Positions 53,531-61,505 of a stretch of DNA of 64,000 bases are shown here, in pieces. This stretch comes from Desulfobacula sp. (GTDB lineage: Bacteria > Desulfobacterota > Desulfobacteria > Desulfobacterales > Desulfobacteraceae). Below the pieces are notes generated by a model, which was not told where the DNA came from, searched no databases, and was given only the letters and a program-made list of their open reading frames with translations. Numbering within the stretch: position 1 is the first letter of the stretch; each line of letters opens with the position of its first letter. The stretch is from assembly GCA_013792075.1 (NCBI GenBank), contig VMSR01000076.1, positions 27,588 to 91,587 of the forward strand, read 5' to 3'. Both the position numbers and the translations under genes were made by a program.

Positions 53531-53731
53531 ATGAGACTGATACTTATCATATTGATGTTGGGCATGGCGGCTGGCCTTTATGTCTTCATGGAGGATGGCA
53601 AGCAGCAGGATCTGGAAATTGCAACCCTGCGTACTCAGATTGAATGGCTGCAACTGTCATCAGCCAGCCGGGCACCTGTGTTGGTATATGATGCCACCAA
53701 GGTGTCCTGGGACAAGGCTATCAAATATTAA
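53531..53731 (+). CDS. small single-TM protein (66 aa)
   Basis: The start is at ATG 53531 behind AAGGAGG. One membrane helix (about 2-19, RLILIILMLGMAAGLYVF) precedes a soluble helix (QDLEIATLRTQIEWLQLSS). No family is recognised. Confidence 0.6.
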   Translation: MRLILIILMLGMAAGLYVFMEDGKQQDLEIATLRTQIEWLQLSSASRAPVLVYDATKVSWDKAIKY

Positions 53732-53752
53732 TACAGGGGAGGCACCTGAATC

Positions 53753-53839
53753 ATGACCGATCAACAAATCAAAGCGTTAAAAAAAGCGATCGCTCCGGCT
53801 GTGATCACGGATCAGCCTAAACAGGAAAGATTGTTTTAG
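53753..53839 (+). CDS. 28-residue leader peptide-like gene before the Mor gene
   Basis: ATG 53753 is preceded by GGGAGG nine bases upstream; it encodes 28 residues ending KQERLF and its TAG abuts the next ATG without a gap. The tight junction implies translational coupling with the Mor-like gene. Its own role is unclear. Confidence 0.5.
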   Translation: MTDQQIKALKKAIAPAVITDQPKQERLF

Positions 53840-54160
53840 ATGAACCCTTGGGATGACGTTTCCAAGGAAGATTTTCAGGATGATACCACCATGTCACTGC
53901 TGGTTGAAACCCTGGGTCTTGAAGCCACCAAAAAGGTCGTTGAGATTTTTGGTGGCGACTCTGTTTATGTGCCAAAAGCAGAGTCCGTCATCCGAATGGG
54001 CCGTGATCGAAAGATTTACCGGGAACATAAGGAAAAGAGGATATCATACCAGGAGCTGGCAGCACGGTATAATCTTACCACCCGGCACGTACGTGCGATA
54101 ATCAAAGAACAGAAAAAAATCGGTGATCGAATTAAAGAAGAACAGCTTGAGCTGTTTTAA
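53840..54160 (+). CDS. mor: Mor-type transcription activator
   Basis: A 106-residue Mor/C-family protein (Mu Mor is 129). The C-terminal helix-turn-helix reads ISYQELAARYNLTTRHVRAI IKEQ. In Mu it turns on middle transcription, which makes C and then the late genes. It ends in EEQLELF, a good match to the sliding-clamp-binding motif. It is the last gene of the rightward operon; no late genes follow. Confidence 0.8.
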   Translation: MNPWDDVSKEDFQDDTTMSLLVETLGLEATKKVVEIFGGDSVYVPKAESVIRMGRDRKIYREHKEKRISYQELAARYNLTTRHVRAIIKEQKKIGDRIKEEQLELF

Positions 54161-54184
54161 AACTTAACAATAAGTTGACTCTAA

Positions 54185-54625
54185 TTAAAGCCTGTCAGCT
54201 TCATTGTCAGCTTTTAGTTTTCGGATAGAGTTGCCAATAGATAGCATAAATTTTTTTCTCAAAAAATCGGATAAAAATATGACTAAAAGCATTGAAAACC
54301 CAATGAATAAAGAAAAGTGGCATATCAATAAAACAAAGGAAACTACAATTACATATCCTGATGCAGTGGTAATTATTGAAACCCATTTCTTTTCAGTAGC
54401 ACTATGGAAGGGTACAGATAAATACCCTTCACTAAGGCAACTGTTCAAAATCACCACGAACGCAACATACACTGGCAACACAATTCCAAAGCCAAGGGAT
54501 GAGAAAAATAAAAAGACCGAATCGCATATGTTGATTCTCGAACTTAACAAGGCAAAAAAGAACGCCACACACACGCCTGCAAGCCCAGTATATATTCCTC
54601 TTAATTGTTTGAGTTTTTCATCCAT
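54185..54625 (-). CDS. four-TM membrane protein (146 aa)
   Basis: The start is placed at ATG 54625 (the open frame extends to a TTG at 54661). Four hydrophobic helices (about 11-28, 36-60, 82-100 and 100-120) and a short basic end. No family is recognised. An open frame on the opposite strand (54204-54689) is the antisense of this gene. It converges on the Mor operon. Confidence 0.55.
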   Translation of the reverse strand: MDEKLKQLRGIYTGLAGVCVAFFFALLSSRINICDSVFLFFSSLGFGIVLPVYVAFVVILNSCLSEGYLSVPFHSATEKKWVSIITTASGYVIVVSFVLLICHFSLFIGFSMLLVIFLSDFLRKKFMLSIGNSIRKLKADNEADRL

Positions 54626-54751
54626 ACATTTGATTTTAATTGGAAGACTAAAAAGTGTCAAGTCGGATAGCTCGGAATCAACTTATTAAATATAATAAAT
54701 TTCTCTTTGCCGGGCATACCCAAACCAGTTTTAAAAATTGGAGGCTGGAAA

Positions 54752-55264
54752 GTGTTCAATGTATTAAGATTCCTGTTGCATTTTTTTTTAATGGAAGGTT
54801 ATTATCCAAATAAGTTGATTTCTCCCTTCCTTAATTTTGCGGGCCGTCTTGCGGAGGATGGTATGTTTTGTTTAACGAAAATTGATACGTTAATTATTAC
54901 AGCATTATTCGGACTGATAATATTGTTGTTTGGCTCTTGGTTTATAGAGGTTTATAATTTGGATACATACAACATCTTTTCCGCAATTGGCATATGCTTC
55001 GTTTTCGTGTTTATTGTGCTGTTAAACAATATCTATCGTGTTAGAAACGCAACCAGCGCATCACCCAGGAACAAAGCAAGAAAAATCCTAAATTTTGCTG
55101 ATTACATTTCCGATCCACAGCGAGGCTTAATTCATAAAAACAATGCGAATGACCGAATTTGTCCGGCATGCAGAAGTCTGGATAGAAAAACCCAAATGCA
55201 GCAACTTCCCACTGGCTACTGGCTTTGCCCACACGGAAACCATATCCAAGTATATGAGAATTAA
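54752..55264 (+). CDS. membrane protein with C-terminal CxxC ribbon (170 aa)
   Basis: The start is taken as GTG 54752 because GGAGG lies seven bases before it; the frame is open further upstream. Membrane helices are at about residues 1-14, 38-60 and 76-95. The cytoplasmic tail has a half zinc ribbon, RICPACRSL ... YWLCPHGN. No family is recognised. Confidence 0.55.
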   Translation: MFNVLRFLLHFFLMEGYYPNKLISPFLNFAGRLAEDGMFCLTKIDTLIITALFGLIILLFGSWFIEVYNLDTYNIFSAIGICFVFVFIVLLNNIYRVRNATSASPRNKARKILNFADYISDPQRGLIHKNNANDRICPACRSLDRKTQMQQLPTGYWLCPHGNHIQVYEN

Positions 55265-55369
55265 AAATTTCATAACAACCGCATTAAGACGGACCGGTAA
55301 AAAGCCGGTTATGCGGAACGTAAAGGTACATTAAATACATTAGAAACATTCCGATTCAGATTTTTTCGA

Positions 55370-55405
55370 AAGACCACTCTATAATATATTGAGTGGTCTT
55401 TTGTT
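55370..55405. terminator. strong bidirectional terminator
   Basis: AAGACCACTC (55370-55379) and GAGTGGTCTT (55391-55400) form a perfect 10-bp stem around an 11-base AT loop, flanked by TTTTTTCG upstream and TTTTG downstream. It ends the transcript of the CxxC membrane protein. Confidence 0.85.
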
Positions 55406-55546
55406 TAAATTAAAAATTTTAAATTTCTGATATTACCTGCCAGGATTCCTTATATTGCTTGCCGCGCTACAGATTGGGTTTGAACGAATGGACATAGTCA
55501 ACACTGTACCAGCATGGTTATCGCTCAACTATTTCTCCAATAAAAT

Positions 55547-55733
55547 TTAATGGAAAATTTTTTCATTGGGCTCTGCCGTTTCCCATATAGTATAATTCAA
55601 ATCTGAAATTGAAAAATCTATCGATACCATATCTTGTATCATTGCAAATCTTAAAAAAGCCTGGACTGGTGGATGAAGCGCCCGGTAATTTGTTGAATTT
55701 GCCTCATCACTATTGATACCATTAGTGCTTAAT
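55547..55733 (-). pseudogene. possible 3' gene remnant
   Basis: The minus strand reads about 60 residues without a stop: STNYRALHPPVQAFLRFAMI QDMVSIDFSIS, ending in NEKIFH. There is no start codon after the upstream stop. The composition looks coding, but no family is recognised, so this is tentative. Confidence 0.3.
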
Positions 55734-55779
55734 CAGAAAAGTGGTACAATTATATCCCATTTGATTTTTTTCTTAAGAA

Positions 55780-56580
55780 TTGGTAACTGATATTAATCAA
55801 TTCAAAAAGGACAACACTCAATATATGAAAGATAAAGCGAATGTCTTCCTTCGAGAAGAAACTAAATTTAAAACTGTTAAGATTACAGCTTCTGACAAAC
55901 CTAAAATAACAGAAGCAGTAATTAAAAAGTGGCAGGGTATTATAGATATAGTTGCCAAAATTTTAAATATCCCATCTGGCTTAATTATGAAAATCACCGA
56001 AGACTCAATGGAAGTTTTATTGAAAAGCAGTAATAAGGAGAACCCCTATAAAAAAGGTGGGAGTGACAAGTTAGGGCATGGACTTTATTGTGAAACGGTC
56101 ATTGGCACAAATAAGGAACTGTTAATAGACAACGCCCTGAAATATAAGGAGTGGAATAATAATCCCGATGTCAAATTAGATATGATTTCTTATTATGGCG
56201 TTCCTATTCAATGGTCAGATGGAGACTTTTTCGGTACCATTTGTGTCCTGGATAATAAAGAAAATACCTATAATAATGATTTTAAAAACCTAATTTCAGA
56301 ATTTAAGTTTTCCATTGAAAAAGACTTGGAATTATTACGTGACAAATTGGAAATTGAGAATGCCCTGAGCAAAATAAAGGTATTAAGCGGTTTGATTCCG
56401 ATTTGTTCTCATTGCAAAAAAATCAGGGATGATAAAGGGTATTGGAATATTTTGGAATCATACATTCAAAAACATTCTGATGCATCTTTTAGCCATGGTA
56501 TTTGTCCCGATTGTTCAGACGAATTATATGGCAAAAAAGATTGGTATATTGAAATGAAAAATGAGCAGGAAAACAAATAA
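55780..56580 (+). CDS. GAF-domain protein with paired-cysteine tail (266 aa)
   Basis: A cytoplasmic protein. Residues about 45-195 look like a GAF domain: HGLYCETVIGTNKELLIDNA, then ISYYGVPIQWSDGDFFGTIC VLD. The C-terminal tail ICSHCKKIRDDKGYWNILES, with HGICPDCSDELYG, is a sequence attached to many PAS/GAF and receiver proteins of Deltaproteobacteria, with two CxxC pairs that probably bind a metal. No output domain is present. The start is TTG 55780 or a later ATG (55825). It stands alone. Confidence 0.7.
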   Translation: MVTDINQFKKDNTQYMKDKANVFLREETKFKTVKITASDKPKITEAVIKKWQGIIDIVAKILNIPSGLIMKITEDSMEVLLKSSNKENPYKKGGSDKLGHGLYCETVIGTNKELLIDNALKYKEWNNNPDVKLDMISYYGVPIQWSDGDFFGTICVLDNKENTYNNDFKNLISEFKFSIEKDLELLRDKLEIENALSKIKVLSGLIPICSHCKKIRDDKGYWNILESYIQKHSDASFSHGICPDCSDELYGKKDWYIEMKNEQENK

Positions 56581-56843
56581 AGAAATTATCATTTAGGAAC
56601 ATTTGAAAAGCGTTTAATGTGTCTATCTATATGGGGTTTCGGCTGGAAACCAAAGGCGAGTCCTGGTGTTTTAAAGACTCAGACTATGTAAAATTTGAGC
56701 ACCCCCACATATGGTATATGGGGCTTTCCAAGTCTTGAAATTTTTATTCAATTATATAAGCCGTGAGCAACATACCCGGCCATTTCTCCACAGTGTTTTT
56801 TATAATATAAAAATTTGACTCCCAAGCGGCAAACTTAATATTT

Positions 56844-57170
56844 TTATTCAGGCTTGATATGGTCCGACATATCCGACAGATTGATTTCCAGTTGTCCTTC
56901 TTTTTCTATTTTCAAAGCTCGATTCCGAAAGTCACCCTCGTCTATTTTTCCCTTTACCCAATGATGCCATGCGTCTTTTTGGGAGGCTACAATAGCATCA
57001 AATTTTTTGGCCTGATCGAATTGGCTAAGGGCTTCATCAGCAATCCAAACACAGTAATTACATTTTTTTCCACCACTTTCGAGAATCTTAAAAAAATAAC
57101 GAAAAGTTTTACTTCCAGGTTTTAGCCCTTCTTCGATCTCATAATTTTTGTATGTCCATGTGGTTTGCAT
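56844..57170 (-). CDS. hypothetical protein (108 aa)
   Basis: The start is taken at ATG 57170 behind GGGG; the open frame extends to 57236. TWTYKNYEIEEGLKPGSKTF RYFFKIL then a Cys pair in KKCNYCVWIADEAL, and a helical end. No family is recognised. The flanking gaps (56581-56843 and 57171-57370) hold no supported gene. Confidence 0.55.
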   Translation of the reverse strand: MQTTWTYKNYEIEEGLKPGSKTFRYFFKILESGGKKCNYCVWIADEALSQFDQAKKFDAIVASQKDAWHHWVKGKIDEGDFRNRALKIEKEGQLEINLSDMSDHIKPE

Positions 57171-57370
57171 TTTACCCCCCATTGAAATTTTAGTGTTTGT
57201 AACACTTAAACATACGGATGCAATTTTGATTTGCAACCAGATTCTGTAATCTTCTCCCCTTCTTACAGATGACCAGGAAAAGGGGAATACATATGATCAT
57301 CTATTGTCCAAGCCTGTTTTTTGTTTGGTTCAAAATCTATCCAATTTTCAAAGGAATGTTGAAGCTTCCT

Positions 57371-58138
57371 CTATTTCCCTACCAGTTTTTTCAATACCTT
57401 TTTCCCGTCCTCACCCACTCCCAAACTTTGAAGCTCCCGTGAAAGCTGAGCCTTGGTCCCGTTCTGTCCAGCATACCCATTAAGACGGGTAGCGGCCGTT
57501 GAATCCACAAGGTCTGCATGGCGTATATAAAATTTATCGAGCAAATGATTCAAGGCAGAATGTTTTAGGAGGTATTTTTGGTGGTAATCTTCTGCAAGAG
57601 TGAAAGACTTCAAGGGCACAATGTCGGTCTGAACCGTCTTACTGGTGCTCAGTTCCAGAGCGTCTTTGTTTGCCACGGCTTCCTGGCGTTGTTCAGCATT
57701 GTGATAAAAAATTGCATTTTTATATTGGGTTATGCCCGTCTGCTGGGTATAATTGTGGCTTTTCCAAAAGATATCTAATACCTGACGGTAGGTGATCTTT
57801 TTCGGGTCAAAGTCCACTTGCACAGTTTCAGTATGGTCGCCGATACTGCTGTAGGTTGGTGAATCCGTGTTGCCGCCGGCATAGCCCACTCGGGTTCTGA
57901 TTACACCTTCGATAATCCCAAACTGGGATTCAATACCCCAGAATCACCCTAATCCAAAAGAGGCAGTGTCAAAAACCTTTGGCGGATTCTGGTCAATGGG
58001 CGGCAAGGCTTTTCCTATAATGTCTCTATCAGTTCTTGAGTCCTTCGAGGTCTGAGCATCGACTGCAAGACCTGGAAGAACCATGAACAAGGCCAATATT
58101 AGATATTGTAGGAGGTTTGCAATAGGTTTATATTTCAT
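57371..58138 (-). CDS. msrA: periplasmic peptide methionine sulfoxide reductase A, selenoprotein
   Basis: One 255-residue frame is interrupted only by UGA at 57946-57944 (codon 65), exactly where MsrA has its catalytic Cys: FGLG-U-FWGIESQFG, against the family GCFWG. The rest follows MsrA: VGYAGGNTDSPTYSSIGDHT ETVQVDFDP, YTQQTGITQYKNAIFYH and LAEDYHQKYL. A signal peptide (YLILALFMVLPGLAVDA) sends it to the periplasm. The selenocysteine is its only thiol/selenol: there is no Cys in the chain, so no resolving cysteine. Start ATG 58138 has AAGGA nine bases upstream. Annotated conventionally it would be split into a 64-residue peptide and a headless MsrA. Confidence 0.87.
57914..57946 (-). promoter_or_regulatory. 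candidate bacterial SECIS element of msrA
   Basis: Beginning at the UGA (57946-57944), 13 bases precede a perfect 7-bp stem AATCCCA (57930-57924) / TGGGATT (57920-57914) with loop GTT starting 21 bases after the UGA. A G at the first loop position and a distance of 16-37 bases are the known features of bacterial SECIS hairpins. A competing CTGGG/CCCAG hairpin lies just after the UGA. Confidence 0.65.
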
Positions 58139-58493
58139 TTGTCTGTGTCCTTTTCGGATTTAATCAATTAAAAATAAGCACAGATTGGATAAGGGACAAT
58201 GGTGGCGAATAAACACGATACGATATAAAATTTTGATCAACCAAACCAATGAATACAGATCTGATCCTCTCCCGATATTTTGGACACTCAGTTAAGCCTT
58301 TTTTATATCATATGGAAGTATTTTTAAGGTCAATGATAATTATCCATGTCCAGAGAATTCAAGGCCCAAAATCCTTAAAAATACCAATCGTAACCGAAAC
58401 GGAAATCGCCAGAAAAATCGGTTCTGATCAATGCAAGGAACGACCTATAAGGGAACAGCGATGCAACATCCATGAAACACGACAGAAGGCGGT
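58139..58493. other. gap with no supported gene
   Basis: It contains an 82-codon plus-strand frame (58249-58497) without a ribosome-binding site or family resemblance, which I do not call. The msrA promoter should lie near 58150-58240; TTGATC- and TATCGT-like boxes are too poor to name. Confidence 0.35.
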
Positions 58494-58691
58494 TTAAAGG
58501 TCCACCCATGCTTCAGCCTCGTTACCGCAGTTGGTGCATGTACCTGTACCCTTGACTTTTTGGGGGGCTTTTGAGGCTTTCTTTTTTTCCTCGGCTTTTT
58601 CCACTTCAATCCACTGGCAGGTAATTTCCATTTCTGCTTCGTTTCCGCAATTTTTGCAATTACAGACTTGTTGGTATTTTTTTTCAGTCAT
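58494..58691 (-). CDS. small double zinc-ribbon protein (65 aa)
   Basis: A 65-residue protein behind AAAAGGAG. Two ribbon halves: CNCKNCGNEAEMEITC near the start and CTNCGNEAEAW near the end, with a lysine/glutamate-rich link between. It probably binds zinc. Function unknown; it is upstream of msrA in the same direction. Confidence 0.65.
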   Translation of the reverse strand: MTEKKYQQVCNCKNCGNEAEMEITCQWIEVEKAEEKKKASKAPQKVKGTGTCTNCGNEAEAWVDL

Positions 58692-59199
58692 TTACATTCT
58701 CCTTTTAGTCTTGTTTGACAGCATTATCTTTACATTAATACTGAAACCCTGAGTTGACCAGTATAAATATACTTTGCTTGAAAAAAATATACTATCTGAT
58801 CCTGGCCATGGAGAGTTGGAGGCTAATCTAAAATTTTATTATGCACGATCATGGTATCATTGATTACCGTCAGTGATATGGGGAAAAGCAGGGCTTGAAG
58901 AAGCAATATTGGGCCGATTTCCAGAGTTACGAATCATTATCCAATGGATACCTGCCAGAAAACATGCAGAACATCAATGATACCAGCTCAAATCTTGACG
59001 AAATTTTTGACAGGGCTTGATTTCTTTGGGTGAACCAGTTTAAAAAAAAGGTGGGTGTATGGATTTACCCAAATGGAATTAACCTCCCTTTGACCCATAC
59101 ACCTTCGGCTGCATGGCAACTGAGCAAATTTGAAATTTACTTTAATTACAGTAGGTTGAATGGCGTTTGAGTCGGAATAATCCAAACCCCATTCAAAGA
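58692..59199. other. gap with no supported gene
   Basis: A 508-base stretch. A plus-strand segment near 58887-59020 reads about 45 residues (QYWADFQSYESLSNGYLPEN) without a start, so it may be a fragment. No repeat, RNA gene or terminator was identified. Confidence 0.35.
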
Positions 59200-59853
59200 T
59201 CAGGCGAAATCCTCAATGGTAAACAAAAAGGTGATCAGGGGATCTAAAAAGGATCTGTCTAAATCTTCAAACTCAGTGCCAATGGACAGATAGTTTTCTT
59301 CTTTGCGAATATTGCGTACACAGGCCTTGGTGGTTATTTCTGTTGAACTACCGGGAAGCTTGCAGAAAATTGTTATGGCATCGCCGGGGACCAGGGAAAC
59401 TTTTTTGTCCTGAATTTTGAAACAGCACCCCTTTTTATTAATATCAAATACAACCACATTGACAACTTGGGTATCAATGTTAATTCGGCTGGGAATCACA
59501 ACGTTATTTCTCTTTACCACCCGCAGTTCCTGCTCCTGAACAACTTTGGGATATTCCACAGCCAGGGCTTTTATGGGGTTGGTAATCATTTCGATCACGC
59601 TGGTCTGGAAAGCAAAAACAGATCCGTCAAACAGGTATTTGACCACCATTTTATTGCCTCTGAACAATTTGTTTTGAATGTTCTTGTAGCGTCTGGGCAG
59701 GGTAATGATTAAAAATTCGTCTTTGAGCATCCCGACAAAAATGCTCGTAACTGAAAAACTGACCCCATCTATATCAAGGTAGAGTTTTGTACCGATATCA
59801 ATGTAAATACCTTTTGCCTTGCTAAGTTCCAGAATACCTTCAATTTCTTCCAT
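59200..59853 (-). CDS. PilZ-like flagellar brake-type protein (217 aa)
   Basis: A 217-residue protein with an N-terminal YcgR-like beta domain (about 15-100, IGTKLYLDIDGVSFSVTSIF) and a C-terminal PilZ-like domain. The arginine motif reads RVVKRNN (about 110-116) and the second motif DINKKGCCFKI (about 138-148), with the usual Ser replaced. Ligand binding is therefore uncertain. It sits downstream of htrA but after a 159-base gap. Confidence 0.65.
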   Translation of the reverse strand: MEEIEGILELSKAKGIYIDIGTKLYLDIDGVSFSVTSIFVGMLKDEFLIITLPRRYKNIQNKLFRGNKMVVKYLFDGSVFAFQTSVIEMITNPIKALAVEYPKVVQEQELRVVKRNNVVIPSRINIDTQVVNVVVFDINKKGCCFKIQDKKVSLVPGDAITIFCKLPGSSTEITTKACVRNIRKEENYLSIGTEFEDLDRSFLDPLITFLFTIEDFA

Positions 59854-60012
59854 AGCCTCATCCCTTTAATGACCTTGCATGCCAGCGGCCTCTGTTCTGA
59901 TCAACAATTGTAAAAATTAGGGTGTCGCGCCCTTTTTGTCAAGGGAAAAATCCATGAAATCCTTTTACAAAGGGGCAGTTAGCGCCCATTGGCACCAACT
60001 GCCCCGGGGTGC

Positions 60013-61431
60013 CTATTTGTTTTTTCCAAACTGAACTACAAACACCTGGCTGTTTCCCCTGCGAAACAGGAGCTGGGCAAGATCTTCTTTTTTGAGTTTT
60101 TCAATAAATGCAAAATAGTCACTCACCTTGGTAATTTTCTGGTGATTGAGTTCAATCAGCAGATCTCCGATACGGACACCAGATTGTGCCCCGGAACTCT
60201 CAGGCTTTATCTGGGTGACGATGAGACCTTCGATTCCCGGAGGATATCCAAGCTTTTGGGCAATGGCATCATCCACCTGTTTGAACATAAACCCAAAGCT
60301 ATCATATCCGTCGGTTGCGGCCGCAATTTCTGAATCCTGGTCCGGCCGTTTCCCCAATTTTACTGCAACAATCTTTTCTTCTCCTTTTCGAAGTAGTCTC
60401 ACCTTTATGGTCTCATCCACCTTCAGGTTGGCAATGGTAACGGTCAGATCCCTTGAGGCATCAATTTTTTTGCCATTAATCATGGTAATGACATCACCTG
60501 GTTTTATACCGGCTTTATCGGCGGGATTCCCCTCATAAACCTTTGCCACGTATACCCCTCGGATTTCTTTGATGCCATAGTATTCTGCCAGTTCCTTGGT
60601 AACATTCTGGATGGCAACGCCCATCCATCCTCTGGATACCTGTTTGGACTCGGTTAGTTGGTCAATGATACCCGTGGCAAGGTCGGAAGGTATGGCAAAT
60701 CCTATTCCCTGCCCGGACCTGACAATGGCGGTATTGATTCCAATGACCTCTCCTTCAAGGTTAAGTAAGGGTCCACCGCTATTGCCCGGGTTAATAGAGG
60801 CATCTGTCTGGATGAAGTCATCATAGGGACCGGAACCGATAATGCGTCCTTTTGCACTGATAATCCCTGCCGTAACCGTTTGTTCAAGACCAAAGGGGCT
60901 GCCGATGGCCACCACCCAGGAGCCGACCTTGGCATTGGAAGAACTCCCGAATTTCAAGGGTTCAAGGCCTTGGGCCTTGATCTTTATCAGGGCCAGGTCC
61001 GTCATGGGATCGGTACCAATGATATCGGCATCGTATTCCTTGTCATCATGGAGAATTACCTTGATCTGATCTGCATCCTGGATCACATGGTTATTGGTGA
61101 CAATATACCCGTCCTTGCTGATAATAAATCCCGAGCCCAGGCTTCTTTCCTTTCTGGACTGGGGCTGCTGGTCGGGACGGGGGGAGAAAAATCTTTCCAT
61201 TCCATTATTGTCACCGCCAAAGGGAGATCCAAAAAAATGCTGGAAGACCCGACCCCCGCCCTGGATGGTTTTAACGGTCTGGATATTGACCACACCCGGC
61301 TTTGCATGCTCAGCCAACTGGGAAAAACTGGCCGGTACCATTTGAACGGGTTGGTTTTCAGCGGCCATGGCCGGCATGGCCAGTAAACTTGTGATGATGA
61401 TTGCCAGTAAAATTTGTTTCATATATCTCAT
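60013..61431 (-). CDS. degP: DegP/HtrA-type periplasmic serine protease
   Basis: A protease/chaperone of about 472 residues. Signal peptide (ILLAIIITSLLAMPAMAA); trypsin-like domain with the catalytic triad His in NNHVIQDAD, Asp in MTDLALIKI and Ser in NPGNSGGPLL. Two PDZ domains follow (about 285-370 and 390-470). The start is ATG 61431 behind AAAGGAG, 69 bases inside the longest open frame. It is transcribed downstream of a two-component pair, likely as its envelope-stress output. Confidence 0.93.
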   Translation of the reverse strand: MRYMKQILLAIIITSLLAMPAMAAENQPVQMVPASFSQLAEHAKPGVVNIQTVKTIQGGGRVFQHFFGSPFGGDNNGMERFFSPRPDQQPQSRKERSLGSGFIISKDGYIVTNNHVIQDADQIKVILHDDKEYDADIIGTDPMTDLALIKIKAQGLEPLKFGSSSNAKVGSWVVAIGSPFGLEQTVTAGIISAKGRIIGSGPYDDFIQTDASINPGNSGGPLLNLEGEVIGINTAIVRSGQGIGFAIPSDLATGIIDQLTESKQVSRGWMGVAIQNVTKELAEYYGIKEIRGVYVAKVYEGNPADKAGIKPGDVITMINGKKIDASRDLTVTIANLKVDETIKVRLLRKGEEKIVAVKLGKRPDQDSEIAAATDGYDSFGFMFKQVDDAIAQKLGYPPGIEGLIVTQIKPESSGAQSGVRIGDLLIELNHQKITKVSDYFAFIEKLKKEDLAQLLFRRGNSQVFVVQFGKNK

Positions 61432-61505
61432 ATTGGTTCTCCTTTGTTTAATGCGTTCATCTGTATCCTCAGGACTTGCACCATAATAATACCGAAACAT
61501 GATTT

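Larger units (their letters stand above)
45451..54160. mobile_element. Mu-like transposable phage early region without late genes
   Basis: The order repressor (leftward), Ner-like, accessory genes, MuA, MuB, small genes, GemA, DUF3164-like, Mor-like (rightward) is the early block of transposable phages. After the Mor-like gene no Mu lys, head or tail gene appears; membrane proteins and chromosomal-type genes follow. I could not identify the TG...CA ends or a 5-bp target duplication, so the limits are only those of the genes. Confidence 0.75.
55265..55779. other. gap with terminator and gene remnant
   Basis: It holds the 55370 terminator, then AT-rich sequence and a minus-strand coding-like stretch (55547-55733) listed separately. 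No intact gene is supported. Confidence 0.4.

Noticed and set aside
45451..54160. Assigning exact Mu ends
   Set aside because: No convincing TG...CA termini with flanking 5-bp duplication were found on either side, so no boundary is claimed.
54204..54689. 161-codon plus-strand frame overlapping the four-TM gene
   Set aside because: The minus-strand frame gives a coherent four-helix membrane protein; this one does not, and lacks a ribosome-binding site.
57944..58138. Separate 64-residue secreted peptide
   Set aside because: It is in frame with the MsrA body across one UGA at the catalytic position, so it is the front of the selenoprotein rather than a separate gene.
58249..58497. 82-codon plus-strand frame upstream of the zinc-ribbon gene
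   Set aside because: No ribosome-binding site or recognisable features; it would converge head-on with the well-supported gene at 58494.
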